This document shows positions 16,645-25,698 of a stretch of DNA of 47,527 bases, in pieces; within the stretch, counting starts at the first letter, position 1, and every line of letters begins with the position of its first letter. The notes beneath the pieces are model-generated. The model worked only from the letters and a program-made list of their open reading frames with translations, made no database searches and had not been told where the DNA came from. Source of the DNA: Burkholderiales bacterium. Lineage in GTDB: Bacteria; Pseudomonadota; Gammaproteobacteria; Burkholderiales; SHXO01. The stretch lies in the NCBI GenBank assembly GCA_020854105.1, contig JADZGB010000023.1, positions 1-47,527 of the forward strand, written 5' to 3'. Position numbers and translations under genes: made by a program.

Positions 16645-18956
16645 AGCCCGTCCTTCGCCCTGATCAGATAGACGAAATAGGCTTTCGGCCCTGACGTCCG
16701 ATCCTGAACCATCACGTATTCGGCCATCGAGCCGACGATGCTGCCGTTCTGGACCGTTCCCAGGCCGTCCACGGCGAAGGCGAGGCTTGGACGCGCGAGT
16801 TCGAACAGCGGCCGGTACCGGGCCCGAACGGCGGGAGAGAAGGCGTGCAGCGCTGCATCCAGCTGTCCTGCCCGCAGACTCGAGAGCATCGAGTGCAGGA
16901 CCGCTTTCAACTCCTGATCCACCGTCGCCAGATCCTGTACCACGACCTGCAACGTGTGACTCTCGACGTAGCCCGCCGTGTCGGTTACCAGCATCCGCGC
17001 GTTGTAGACGCCGGGCGTGGCATACGTGAAGCGCAGCTCGGCAGACGGGTCATTGGTCGAATGATCGATGCTTCCGTCACCCTGGTAATCGATCTGGATG
17101 CGCACAGCGGATCGGGTTCCCTGGGGAACGGCCTGGAATCGGACCGCACTGGGCGCGATCCCCGTGGCCGGCCACACATGCGCACGGAACAGGCGGCTGC
17201 CCTGCCGCGTGACCGTGAGGGAACGCGTGCTCACCCCTCCATCGGCGCCCGTCACGCGCACTTCGAGGACGTTCGGCCCGGGCTGCAACGGCACCTGCGC
17301 ATAGAAGGTGTCTCCGATCAGCACCGCCGGTTCACCGTTGACGCTCACGCCTACACGCTGGCCGCCAGCGCTCACGGTTCCGCGGACGATGACGCTATCG
17401 GCCAGCACTGTCGCACCGTCCGCCGGCGCCGCCACGGTCGCCGCGATCTCGTCGGCGATGCGCACGATGCGGATCGTGCGCGCCGTCACGTTTCCGGCAC
17501 GGTCCACCGCGCTCAGCGTGAACACGTTGCTGCCGGGTTGGACGGGAACCGAGAACGAGAATGCGCCCGGCAAAGCGGGAAGCGTGACGGCGCCGATCGT
17601 GCCCGCGTTCTCGAGCACCACGGTGGCGAGCGCATCGTCCACGGTGCCGGCGAGCGTTATCTGACTCGTGGACACGACGCTGCCATCATCGGGCGCGACG
17701 TGGAGGAAAGCGGGCGCCACCGTATCGACGGCGAGACTGATCTCGACCGGTTCGGACGCGTGGCCGAATCGATCCTGGAGGCTGGCGGCGAACCGGTGTG
17801 AACCCTCGCCGAGCGGGGCTTCCGGACGATAGGTGGCCGAACCGGCATCCGCATCCATCTGGAATCGATGTCCCACCTGCTGCCCGTCGATCTGTGCGCT
17901 TACCCGTGCATCGTGCAGATAGGACGGCAGCGGCGGACACGGCCCGGCTGCGCAGACGGGCCCCAGCGCCAGCTCGAACAGCGGACGAGGATCGCTCGTC
18001 AGGGCATCGTCCGGCGGTTGCACGATGCGGACCTCGGGGAGCGCGCGCAGCGCCAACGGTTCCACCTGCACGGGGAACGGCAGGACGACTGCGCCGAGAA
18101 CGGATGCGTCGGCCGCGAACCTGATCACCCCTCCATCGTGCACCAGCCACACTTCCTGGCGCATCCAGTGACAGACAAGTCCGACCGCGCGGCTGACGCC
18201 CAGCGAGGCAAGGGTCGAGCGGCTGCGCAGGCGTCCGTCCGCGCCGCGCCACTCCAGCGCAGCCGCGGTGAGGAGCCAAATCCCTTCTTGCCCCGCGAGC
18301 ACGCAGGCGTCGCGGGCGGTCTCGGTGAGGGCGAAACGGCCTCTTTCCTTGCCCGCCGCATCGAACGTGACGCCACGCCGTTCTCCCACGGCCCACACCC
18401 GCTCCCCGACGTCGTCGAGCGCCAGATGCCTCGCATCTGCCTGCAGCGCGCTGCGCAGATCGAGCGCCATGGCTAGCGATCCGTCGCGACGCAACTCGAG
18501 CAGCCTGCTCCTCTCCAGCATCCACAGGTTCTGGCTCTGGGCGACCGCCATCGCCACCGGCGGAGCAGTCAGTTGCCGCGTGAGGAGCAGTCCACCCGCG
18601 CTGCCGAGAAGAACCAGGCGCGATCCGTCCGACACCCACGATTCCGATGTATGAGCATCGCCGGCGATCCAGGCGACCTTCTTGTAGAGTCCGAGCGCAC
18701 GCACGTCCGCCTGATACACCTGTGCAGCAGCCGCATCGCGATGCGCGAGGCGATCGGACATCGAGTACCAGATACCGCCTGCTCCGTCGGACGACATCGC
18801 GTCGATGCGCTTGACCGGAACCGAGTGCGTGATCACCAGCGCGGACGAATCCAGGCGAGACAGCATTCCGGCTGCGTATGCCCAGTCCTGGGCGAAGGCA
18901 GAACTGCCGTCGTGCAGGGACATCACGCAGATTGCCGCGAGAATCAGGAGTCGCAT
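16623..18956 (-). CDS. Large exported beta-propeller / Ig-like / PKD protein
   Basis: A 777-residue protein with a signal peptide (MRLLILAAICV to SAFA). The N-terminal ~300 residues have repeated blade-like stretches (GGIWYSMSDRLA, QNLWMLERSRLLEL, ERVWAVGE, QEVWLVHDGGV) typical of propellers. Then follow tandem Ig-like modules of the kind found in surface proteins (VAPDDGSVVSTSQITLAGTV, VAAPADGATVLADSVIVRGT). A PKD domain comes next (QIDYQGDGSID, FTYATPGVYNARMLVTD), and the last ~110 residues look like an NTF2-like fold. It is the first gene of the exported operon. The Met at residue 6 of the longest frame was chosen for the signal peptide; no strong ribosome site distinguishes it. Confidence 0.7.
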   Translation of the reverse strand: MRLLILAAICVMSLHDGSSAFAQDWAYAAGMLSRLDSSALVITHSVPVKRIDAMSSDGAGGIWYSMSDRLAHRDAAAAQVYQADVRALGLYKKVAWIAGDAHTSESWVSDGSRLVLLGSAGGLLLTRQLTAPPVAMAVAQSQNLWMLERSRLLELRRDGSLAMALDLRSALQADARHLALDDVGERVWAVGERRGVTFDAAGKERGRFALTETARDACVLAGQEGIWLLTAAALEWRGADGRLRSRSTLASLGVSRAVGLVCHWMRQEVWLVHDGGVIRFAADASVLGAVVLPFPVQVEPLALRALPEVRIVQPPDDALTSDPRPLFELALGPVCAAGPCPPLPSYLHDARVSAQIDGQQVGHRFQMDADAGSATYRPEAPLGEGSHRFAASLQDRFGHASEPVEISLAVDTVAPAFLHVAPDDGSVVSTSQITLAGTVDDALATVVLENAGTIGAVTLPALPGAFSFSVPVQPGSNVFTLSAVDRAGNVTARTIRIVRIADEIAATVAAPADGATVLADSVIVRGTVSAGGQRVGVSVNGEPAVLIGDTFYAQVPLQPGPNVLEVRVTGADGGVSTRSLTVTRQGSRLFRAHVWPATGIAPSAVRFQAVPQGTRSAVRIQIDYQGDGSIDHSTNDPSAELRFTYATPGVYNARMLVTDTAGYVESHTLQVVVQDLATVDQELKAVLHSMLSSLRAGQLDAALHAFSPAVRARYRPLFELARPSLAFAVDGLGTVQNGSIVGSMAEYVMVQDRTSGPKAYFVYLIRAKDGLWRIQQM

Positions 18957-19036
18957 GGCCGCCAGACACATCGATGGTTACCGACACTGTATGCCAATTG
19001 CATTGTAGTTGTAAATGCCCATGGCATGTTGCACGC

Positions 19037-19062
19037 CAAAAAAAACCGCCCTGGGGCGGTTC
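19037..19062 (-). terminator. Rho-independent terminator
   Basis: On the minus strand AACCGCC-ccag-GGCGGTT is followed by TTTTTTTGG. It lies 30 bases beyond the stop codon of the small exported protein at 19.1-19.5 kb and separates it from the propeller operon. Confidence 0.85.
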
Positions 19063-19090
19063 TTTCGTTCTCTGATGATCGTACTGCGGG

Positions 19091-19498
19091 CTAGAACATG
19101 CACACCGTGCGCAGCCACTTCTCCCCCTGCGTGCCCTTCTCCGGCACGTGGGGATCGACCGCGCCCGGCGGCGACACCATCGTCTTCGCCAGCTGACCGC
19201 CGGGATCGAACATGCCGACGGCCGCGACGACCATCGTGCCTTCCTTACAGTTGGCCATGAAGCGCACGGTGCGCGGGGTGATGCCGTCCCGCGAGGGGGA
19301 GCCGTCCCGGCGCTTGATGTGCACGTCGAATCGCCCATGGGTGTCGCCGTACTTGCGGATGGTGGTGCTATCCAGCTGCCCGATCTCGCCCTCGCCGATC
19401 TTCGCCAGGACTTCGGGATCCTGCGCCTGCTGCGCCAGAACCGGTGCGCCGGTCAGGGCGGCGGAGACGATGAGGGGCACTGCAAGACGGATCTTCAT
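19091..19498 (-). CDS. Small exported protein resembling surface-adhesin E
   Basis: A 135-residue exported protein with signal peptide MKIRLAVPLIVSAALTGAPVLAQ kept short by a clear cleavage site. The mature part has NCKEGTMVVAAVGMFDPGG and ends in GEKWLRTVCMF. The paired cysteines near the middle and extreme C-terminus and the Trp before the last Cys recall the surface-adhesin E-like family, but similarity is weak. The ATG was chosen because GGAG is six bases upstream and the signal peptide starts there. It is monocistronic with its own terminator. Confidence 0.6.
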   Translation of the reverse strand: MKIRLAVPLIVSAALTGAPVLAQQAQDPEVLAKIGEGEIGQLDSTTIRKYGDTHGRFDVHIKRRDGSPSRDGITPRTVRFMANCKEGTMVVAAVGMFDPGGQLAKTMVSPPGAVDPHVPEKGTQGEKWLRTVCMF

Positions 19499-19807
19499 AC
19501 GGGCTCCATGTCGGGGGATCCGCCGGCGCAAGCGCCGGTCGGCTTCGCCGTTCCACGGCCTGCGGACGGTACAGGTTCCGATTGGAGTGTGCGCACCGCG
19601 GCTTGTTCCCTGACCCGGTGAGAGAAACCGGATTCCAGATGGCACCGGAATCACACACGGTCGCCCCGGTGCGTGAGAGCCTGCCCCGGAATGCTTTAAT
19701 CCGGGGCCGGGGCCGGGGCCCAGCGCAGCGTCACGGGTTCTTCGCCAACGGGTTTCCGCCGTGATGACGGGCTAACGCCTCGGCCCGACGAAACAAGGAA
19801 GCGCTCT
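19499..19807. other. Intergenic stretch with a GGGGCC tandem
   Basis: Around 19700 there is a triplicated GGGGCC run (CCGGGGCCGGGGCCGGGGCC) followed by CAGCG, a degenerate end of the GCCGGG repeat family. GGAAGCG-ctcttca-CGCTTCC at 19797-19817 is a perfect hairpin over the stop codon of the MetX-like gene and may act as a weak terminator. No gene is supported. Confidence 0.5.
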
Positions 19808-20845
19808 TCACGCTTCCAAGAACCGCCCGATGCAGGCGTTCAGGAATACCGCATCCGCCGGACTCGCCGTCGCTGCCGCCTGGTGTCCCTGCACCGAGGG
19901 GATTTCGACCAGCGTGGCGTTGCGCATCGCCGCGGCTGCCTCCCGCGCCGCCTGCACGGGATTGAAGAGGTCCAGCGGCGGTGCCAGGATCAGCGCTGGT
20001 ACGCCGATCGACGCCAGCGCCGCCCGCGTGTCGCCGTCGAAGCCCGGCGTCGCTCCGACGTCGTGCGCCTGGTAGGCCCAGCTCTGGTACAGCCAGTCGG
20101 TGGCGTCGAAGCCGTTGGCCCTGTTGTCGGCAGTGAGCTTGTCCATCCAGGCCAGCGCGTCGAGCGGCTCGTCGAGCATCTCGTGCAGGGCCGCCGGTGT
20201 GCGTCCGGCCAGCACGCTCATCACGCCCGACCAGGCCCGCCAGCCGCGCTCCGGATAGCCGTCGAACCCGTTGCCGTTCCACGCGGGATCCGCCATCAAG
20301 GCCCGGCGCGCGGTCTCCACCACCGCAACCGCCCAGGGTGCGGTGCGCGCCATCGGCGTCATCGCCACCAGCCGGCGCGCGAAGCCCGGATGACTCACGC
20401 CCCACTGCAGCACCTGCATGCCGCCCATCGACGCGCCCACCACCGCAGCGAGGGATGCCAGTCCCATCTCAGCGTGCAGCAGGCGCAGTTGTGAGGCCAC
20501 CATGTCGCGCAGGCAGAAGCGCGGGAAGGCCATCCCCGACTGGCGGGCACTGGTGCTGGGCGAGGTCGTCAGCCCGTTGCCGATCGGATCCACGCACACG
20601 ACGCAGTAGCGATCGGTATCCAGGGCCTTGCCTGGACCGATCAGGAAATCCAGGCGGTGATGATTGCCGGTGAGCGAGACGGTGACGAGGATCACGTTGT
20701 CGCGCGCCGCACTGAACTCGCCATGCGTCACGTAGGAGAGCGCGAAATCCTGAATCACCTCGCCGCTCTCCAGCCGGAAGTCTCCGAACGCTGCCTGGCG
20801 ATGCGGCGTATCGATCATGCCGGGGCGCATCGGCGGATGGATCAT
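19808..20845 (-). CDS. MetX-family alpha/beta hydrolase (homoserine acetyltransferase-like)
   Basis: A 345-residue alpha/beta-hydrolase of the MetX-like branch. The nucleophile elbow is GASMGGMQVLQWG, preceded by VVCVDPIGNGLTTSPS. The Asp and His of the triad fit APPLDLFNP and SVQGHQ. True homoserine acetyltransferases carry a longer lid domain and different motifs, so this is probably an esterase or acyltransferase acting in catabolism. Its ATG overlaps the stop codon of the flavoprotein gene (ATGA), so the two are translationally coupled. The biosynthetic methionine role is therefore doubtful. Confidence 0.8.
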   Translation of the reverse strand: MIHPPMRPGMIDTPHRQAAFGDFRLESGEVIQDFALSYVTHGEFSAARDNVILVTVSLTGNHHRLDFLIGPGKALDTDRYCVVCVDPIGNGLTTSPSTSARQSGMAFPRFCLRDMVASQLRLLHAEMGLASLAAVVGASMGGMQVLQWGVSHPGFARRLVAMTPMARTAPWAVAVVETARRALMADPAWNGNGFDGYPERGWRAWSGVMSVLAGRTPAALHEMLDEPLDALAWMDKLTADNRANGFDATDWLYQSWAYQAHDVGATPGFDGDTRAALASIGVPALILAPPLDLFNPVQAAREAAAAMRNATLVEIPSVQGHQAAATASPADAVFLNACIGRFLEA

Positions 20846-22278
20846 TGGCTGGCTTCCGTCGCGGCGAACCTCCCTGCCCTGCGCCCCGACACGAACGCCC
20901 ACGCCAGGTGGTGCCCGTGGCCCTTGAGCAGCAGACCGCCCTGCCCGGTGGAGCCGGCCGCCCAGAGGCCGGGGATGACGGCATCGTTCGTGCCCAGCAC
21001 ACGATGCTCCAGATCGACAGCCAGGCCGCCCTCGTTGTGCACGAACACCGGGCGCACGGGACCGAGCGCGATGTACGGCCCCTGCCCGAGTCCCGCAACA
21101 CTCTCGCGCAGCGCGCCTGCATCCATCTTCAGGCGGCGCGCCAGGCCATCGAGGCTGCCGGCTTCGGTGAACACGTCCGGGCGGTTGAGCCGGTAGTCGG
21201 GAATGTAGGCGTAGGCGATGCCGGGCGCCGTGGAGACGAAGTGCGGCCAGGCGCCGAAGCGCCGTGCCAGCGCGCCATCGATGAGGATGTAGCCGAACTT
21301 GCCCGGTTGATCCGCCAGGGCCAGCGCCGGCTTCGACCGTTCGTCGCAGAAGCGCTTGCCGTCGCGGTTGATCAGCCGCGCGCCCTGCTCGAACAGCCCG
21401 AGCGCGGGCGCGAGTGCGGTGGTGAGGAAGCTCATCACGAACGGCCTCAGCAGCCGCGCCGGCATGTGCTCCATCGCCCACTGCATGGTGGCCGCGAGCG
21501 CAGGTGTCGGCGGCAGCGAGCGCAGCAGATTCGGCTTGCTCGGCGGCACGAAGCGGATCTCCGGCCCCAGGGCGAGATCGCCGTTGACGATGCGCGCGCC
21601 CAGCGTGAGCGCGAGCTTCTGGCCGTCGCCGGTGGCGGTGAGGTTCACGCCCTCGACCTTCGCCTCCTGTGCACCGATGTAGCGCGTCTTCAACTCGGGG
21701 TCGTTGGTGAAGTCGCCGGCGGCGACCACGACGCCGCGCCGGGCTTCGTACACGGCACCCTCGGCGCAGCGCACGCCGGACACGCGACCATCCTTCACCA
21801 TCAGTTCCGCCGCGCGCGCACCGAAGCGGATCTGCACGCCCGTTGCGCGAGCCCGGTTGCCCAGGTGATGGATGAACGACAGCGAGTTCGGCAGCACCGT
21901 GTGCATGCGCGGCTTGCGGTGCGGCGGCTCCGGCATCGGACCGTAGAAGCGCACGCCCAGGTCGATGAGCCAGCGCATGGTGTCCGGGATGTGCTCGCAC
22001 AGCACCCGGCGCAACTCGTCGTTGTCGCGCGCGGCCAGATCGCCGGCAAAGTCGGGCATGTCGGCCCAGTGGTCGTGCGGATTGTCGTCGATGCCGGCGC
22101 GCTGCTGGTGCGGCGTGCACGTGGAGGTGACGGATCCGACCGACCAGGCGGTGGAACCGCCCAGCCTGTCGTTCTTCTCCAGCAGCACGACGCTGGCGCC
22201 GGCCGCGCGCGCCTCGATGGCAGCGGCCAGGCCGGAACCGCCACCGCCGATCACGACGACGTCGTACGCGTCAGGCAT
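20842..22278 (-). CDS. FAD-dependent dehydrogenase of the fumarate reductase / ketosteroid dehydrogenase type
   Basis: A 478-residue flavoprotein with an N-terminal dinucleotide-binding motif VVVIGGGGSGLAAAIEA, the second FAD segment LEKNDRLGGSTAWS, and the C-terminal FAD signature GLWAAGSTGQGGLLLKGHG. It belongs to the FAD-binding-2 family, which inserts or reduces C-C double bonds next to a carbonyl or carboxyl group. The substrate is not evident. It is cotranscribed with the MetX-like hydrolase (four-base overlap) and lies next to a second flavoprotein of the same family, separated by a palindromic repeat. Confidence 0.85.
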   Translation of the reverse strand: MPDAYDVVVIGGGGSGLAAAIEARAAGASVVLLEKNDRLGGSTAWSVGSVTSTCTPHQQRAGIDDNPHDHWADMPDFAGDLAARDNDELRRVLCEHIPDTMRWLIDLGVRFYGPMPEPPHRKPRMHTVLPNSLSFIHHLGNRARATGVQIRFGARAAELMVKDGRVSGVRCAEGAVYEARRGVVVAAGDFTNDPELKTRYIGAQEAKVEGVNLTATGDGQKLALTLGARIVNGDLALGPEIRFVPPSKPNLLRSLPPTPALAATMQWAMEHMPARLLRPFVMSFLTTALAPALGLFEQGARLINRDGKRFCDERSKPALALADQPGKFGYILIDGALARRFGAWPHFVSTAPGIAYAYIPDYRLNRPDVFTEAGSLDGLARRLKMDAGALRESVAGLGQGPYIALGPVRPVFVHNEGGLAVDLEHRVLGTNDAVIPGLWAAGSTGQGGLLLKGHGHHLAWAFVSGRRAGRFAATEASQ

Positions 22279-22311
22279 GACTGCCCCTGAGCCGCGGCAA
22301 AGGCAACAGCC

Positions 22312-22406
22312 TTCGCCACAGAGAACACAGAGAAAAACCCTCTAGATGCAGAAGTTGGCGCCGTACTGACATGTCTCTGTGCCCTCTGTGTCCTCTGTGG
22401 CAAAAG
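22312..22406. repeat. CACAGAGG-type inverted repeat element, copy A
   Basis: Left arm TTCGCCACAGAGAACACAGA and right arm CTCTGTGTCCTCTGTGGCAA face each other around about 40 bases of unrelated sequence, so the transcript can form a long hairpin. It fills the gap between two flavoprotein genes and belongs to the same family as elements near 27.5, 29.9 and 40.5 kb. Confidence 0.85.
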
Positions 22407-22416
22407 ACAGTGGATG

Positions 22417-23904
22417 TCAGCGCTTCACCGCCAGGCCCGCACTGGTCCCGGCTATGCGCCCGAACACCGACCCCGACATCAGCCCGGTCCCGCCCGGGTA
22501 GTTGAAGTAGAACAGCCCGCCTACCAGTTCGCCGGCAGCGTACAGGCCGGGGATGGGTGCGCCATCGGTGTCGATCACCTGGCCGCCGGTATCGATGCGA
22601 AGACCGCCGAAGGTGAAGGTGATGCCGCACGTCACCGCATAGGCCTCGAACGGCGGCGTGTCGATGGTGTTCGCCCAGTTCGACTTCGGCACCGCCAGTC
22701 CCTGCGTGCAGCGGCCGTCCTTCACGTTGGGGTTGAACGCGATGTCGGTGCGCACGGCCGCGTTGTAGGCGCGGATGTGCTCGAGCGCGCGCGCGGCGTT
22801 GACGTCGTCGAGCCTGGCCACCAGTTCCTCGAGCGTGTTGGCGGTGACCTTCGTGACCTGCTTGATGCGATACTCGTCGCGCAGGATGTGGGTGACCTTC
22901 CTGTCGAAGATCTGCCAGGCGAACTGTCCCGGCTGACGCAGGATCACCGCGCCGTACTTGGCGTAGGTGTAGTTGCGGAAGTCCGCGCCCTCGTCGACGA
23001 AGCGCTCGCCGTTGGCGTTGATCATGATGCCCCAGGGGTAGGAGTGCTTCTGGAAGCCGTCGCCCACGGCGAGGTCGCCGAACTCGGGCGCATTGCGATC
23101 CCAGCCCACGGCATGGCAGCCTGACCAGTTGCCGCACGGCGATGCACCGGCATCGAGCGCCATGCGGATGCCGTCGCCGGTGTTGAAGCGCGTGCCGCGC
23201 ACCTTCGCCAGATCCCAGCCCGGACCCAGGTAGCGCGTGCGCCACTCGGGATTCGACTCGAAGCCGCCGGCAGCCAGGACCACCGCCTTGCAGCGGATCT
23301 CGCGCGTGACGCCCCGATGGCGCGCGCGCACGCCGTGCACGCCGCTGTCGTCGTGCAGCAGGGATAGCGCGCGCGTTTCGTAGAAGATCGGGATATCGCG
23401 CTTGGCCGCAGCACTCTTGTGCGCCTCGACCAGCCCCGGGCCGCCGCCCCATGCCTCGACCGTCAGTCCGCCCCAGAACTTGAAGCGCCCGTCCACCTTG
23501 AACGCCTGGCGTCCGTAGATCGGCACGAAGCGGAAGCCCTTGCCGCGCATCCACGTCATGGTCGACTTGCTGCGCTTGACCAGCAGTTCAGCGAGGTCGG
23601 GATTGGTGCGGTTCTCGGTCACGCGCGCGAGGTCGTCGAAGAACTGGTCCTCCGTGTAGGAGCCGAAGTCGGTGCGCGCGATCTCCTCCTCGGTGAGGTC
23701 GGGCATCAGTTCGCGCAGATCCGCGACCCCGTCGTAGGCGAAGCGAATCGCCCCGGCGGTGAAGCGCGTGTTTCCGCCCGACTCGTCCTCGGTCGCCCGC
23801 TCCAGCACGATCGGCTTCGCGCCCTGCTCCTGCGCGGCCAGGGCCGCACACATCGCCGCGTTGCCGGCTCCGACAACGACGACGTCACAACTGTCCGGCA
23901 GCAT
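22417..23904 (-). CDS. FAD-dependent tricarballylate dehydrogenase-like flavoprotein
   Basis: A 495-residue FAD-binding-2 family flavoenzyme. VVVVGAGNAAMCAALAAQE, with the GNAA motif typical of TcuA-like proteins, starts the chain; ESGGNTRFTAGAIR and YAAGELVGGLFYFNYPGGTG complete the FAD site. Relatives oxidise tricarballylate to cis-aconitate or act on similar substrates; the adjacent TcuB and TcuC genes of the Salmonella system are absent, so the substrate is open. The start MLPDS was chosen because the FAD motif begins a few residues later and GGAGGAG lies upstream; longer frames add an unstructured leader. It stands on the minus strand opposite the isomerase gene. Confidence 0.8.
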   Translation of the reverse strand: MLPDSCDVVVVGAGNAAMCAALAAQEQGAKPIVLERATEDESGGNTRFTAGAIRFAYDGVADLRELMPDLTEEEIARTDFGSYTEDQFFDDLARVTENRTNPDLAELLVKRSKSTMTWMRGKGFRFVPIYGRQAFKVDGRFKFWGGLTVEAWGGGPGLVEAHKSAAAKRDIPIFYETRALSLLHDDSGVHGVRARHRGVTREIRCKAVVLAAGGFESNPEWRTRYLGPGWDLAKVRGTRFNTGDGIRMALDAGASPCGNWSGCHAVGWDRNAPEFGDLAVGDGFQKHSYPWGIMINANGERFVDEGADFRNYTYAKYGAVILRQPGQFAWQIFDRKVTHILRDEYRIKQVTKVTANTLEELVARLDDVNAARALEHIRAYNAAVRTDIAFNPNVKDGRCTQGLAVPKSNWANTIDTPPFEAYAVTCGITFTFGGLRIDTGGQVIDTDGAPIPGLYAAGELVGGLFYFNYPGGTGLMSGSVFGRIAGTSAGLAVKR

Positions 23905-23989
23905 CCTGTTCTGTCTCCTCCCGATACATCGGCCGCGCCGTATCGGGCCGAGGCGGCTAGTATGCAAGAAATCGGCAGGAAGCCATTTC

Positions 23990-24020
23990 CGTCATCCCGG
24001 CGAAAGCCGGGACCCAGCGC
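23990..24020. repeat. CCGGCGAAAGCCGGG palindromic repeat, single copy
   Basis: GTCATCCCGGCGAAAGCCGG followed by GACCCAGCG is a full-length unit of the REP-like family, in the divergent gap between the TcuA-like and isomerase genes. Confidence 0.85.
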
Positions 24021-24093
24021 AAACACACGAGCCGCTCGACCCCGGCTGCGCGATCGGCGCAGAATGAACACTCGACAACAAAGGAAAGCGGCC

Positions 24094-24927
24094 ATGCGCA
24101 TCGGCGTCAACACCATGTCCTTCATGTGGCGGGCGAGCGCGATGGACGCACTCGAGACGCTGGCGCGCCAAGGCTACCGCCGCTTCGAGATCATGGCGCA
24201 GCCGCCGCACTTCGATCCGATGATGAGCGCGCCCGACGCACAGGCATTCGCGCGCTTCCTGCGCGATGCCGGACTCACGGTCGAGTCGATCAACCTGCCC
24301 AGCCTCGACCAGAACATGGGAAGCGCCTCGCGCGAGATGCGCGAGTACTCCATCGGCCTCTACCAGCGGCTGATCGCGATCGCCCAGGCCATCGGTGCCG
24401 AGGCCATCATCACCGTGACCGGCCGCGTCAATCCGCTCATCCCTCATGCCCGCAAAGACCTGGAGGGCTGGTTCGAGGACGCGTTCGCCCGCGTGCTGCG
24501 GTTGGCCGAGGGGGCGGGAATCAAGCTGCTGCTGGAGAACATCCCCATCGGCGTGTTCCCCACCGCGGCGCAGATGGTCGCCTTCGCCGAGCGGATCGGT
24601 TCACCCGCCGTGGGCATCTGCTACGACATCGCCAATGCCCACTTCATCGGCGAGGACGTCGCGGCGGGCGTGCATGCGGTGCAGTCCCGCCTCGGCATCG
24701 TGCACCTGTCCGACACGAATCGCGACAAGTGGCGCCACGACCCGATCGGGATGGGGAGTTGCGACTTCGCAGGCTTCGCGCGGGCGCTGCGCGAGATCGG
24801 CTACGACAAGAGTTCGATGCTGGAGATCGTCGCGGAGGACGGGGTCGGCCAGACGGTGGAGAGCCACGGCAAGGCGGCCCAGTGGGGGTGGTCAGCGGCG
24901 CGGGCGGACTCGCCCGCGCGCGCCTGA
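24094..24927 (+). CDS. Sugar phosphate isomerase/epimerase-like TIM barrel
   Basis: A 277-residue AP-endonuclease-2/xylose-isomerase-like barrel. Strand ends carry likely metal ligands in LLLENIP (Glu), GICYDIANAHFIG (Asp and His), VHLSDTNRDKWRHDPIG (His, Asp, His) and MLEIVAEDG (Glu). Members include IolE-type dehydratases, hydroxypyruvate isomerases and many enzymes of unknown substrate. AAGGAAAG precedes the chosen ATG; another ATG lies 30 bases upstream without such a site. It is a plus-strand gene with an antisense-oriented secreted-protein gene just downstream. A second, broken isomerase of the same general fold is at 39.6-40.4 kb. Confidence 0.82.
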   Translation: MRIGVNTMSFMWRASAMDALETLARQGYRRFEIMAQPPHFDPMMSAPDAQAFARFLRDAGLTVESINLPSLDQNMGSASREMREYSIGLYQRLIAIAQAIGAEAIITVTGRVNPLIPHARKDLEGWFEDAFARVLRLAEGAGIKLLLENIPIGVFPTAAQMVAFAERIGSPAVGICYDIANAHFIGEDVAAGVHAVQSRLGIVHLSDTNRDKWRHDPIGMGSCDFAGFARALREIGYDKSSMLEIVAEDGVGQTVESHGKAAQWGWSAARADSPARA

Positions 24928-24948
24928 ATAACGGTTGGCCGATCGCCA

Positions 24949-25449
24949 CTACTGCTGCAACAGCCCGGTCCACTCCTCGTCGAAGTTGCCTTCGGCATTC
25001 GGCGAGCCCTGCCAGGTGCCGCCGCCGGTGAGGCCGGCGAACTTCCCGGTGCCCGAGCCCGGTACCGCATTCCAGCCGCCGCTGCAGCGGGGCTTGTCGC
25101 CCACCATGTAGCAGATGCCGGCCCATTCGACGTTCAAGGTGGAACCGGCGTTGTCCACCGATACCGAGCCACGTCCCGTGCCGGCGCCGTGGGTGAGATC
25201 CCAATGCCCGCGTGCGATGCGTGAGGAACCGGTCCACAGTCCCCTGCCCTGCACTTCCTTGTCGTTGGTCGTGCTCTCCGAGTAGTAGACGAGGCGGCCC
25301 GCGGCCTTGTCCTCGAGGATCACCTCGAATTTCGCCGGCTTGTGGACGGCCCTGGCGGTGGTGACGAAGGGCTCTGCGGCGTGCGCGGCCAGGGCGGACA
25401 AGGCCAGGGCGGCGCCCACGGCAAGCGAGGCGATCGATCGTTGCGTCAT
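24949..25449 (-). CDS. Exported protein of unknown function
   Basis: A 166-residue protein with a textbook signal peptide (SLAVGAALALSALAAHAAE). The mature chain is Gly-rich with alternating beta-like stretches (KFEVILEDKAAGRLVYYSES, GRGSVSVDNAGSTLNVEW, GKFAGLTGGGTWQG), suggestive of a small beta-barrel. Two cysteines (GICYMV, PRCSGGW) may pair. No family is recognised. AGGAG precedes the ATG. The gene is convergent with the isomerase and divergent from the ThDP enzyme gene, so its membership of the catabolic cluster is uncertain. Confidence 0.7.
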   Translation of the reverse strand: MTQRSIASLAVGAALALSALAAHAAEPFVTTARAVHKPAKFEVILEDKAAGRLVYYSESTTNDKEVQGRGLWTGSSRIARGHWDLTHGAGTGRGSVSVDNAGSTLNVEWAGICYMVGDKPRCSGGWNAVPGSGTGKFAGLTGGGTWQGSPNAEGNFDEEWTGLLQQ

Positions 25450-25698
25450 GGCAGTCGGTCTCCTGTGTAGATATGCACCGCTCGACCACGCCCGGCGGGC
25501 ACGATCGGAACCGCGGCGTGCAAGCCTATCGTGCGGACATGTACGTATCGCTTACCGATGGGTAGGGGTCTAGACCGCTGCCTTCCCGGCTCGGCCCCGG
25601 TGCACCCCGATGCGACGAGGGCGACTTTGCTACCATCGTTGCATTGCACGCCGCCCGTCCCCTGCGACAGAAAAGCGGCGCAACACGGGAGGAGCACC

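Noticed and set aside
19808-20845. Assignment as metX for methionine biosynthesis
   Set aside because: Motifs and length fit the wider hydrolase family, no methionine genes are nearby, and it is coupled to a catabolic flavoprotein.
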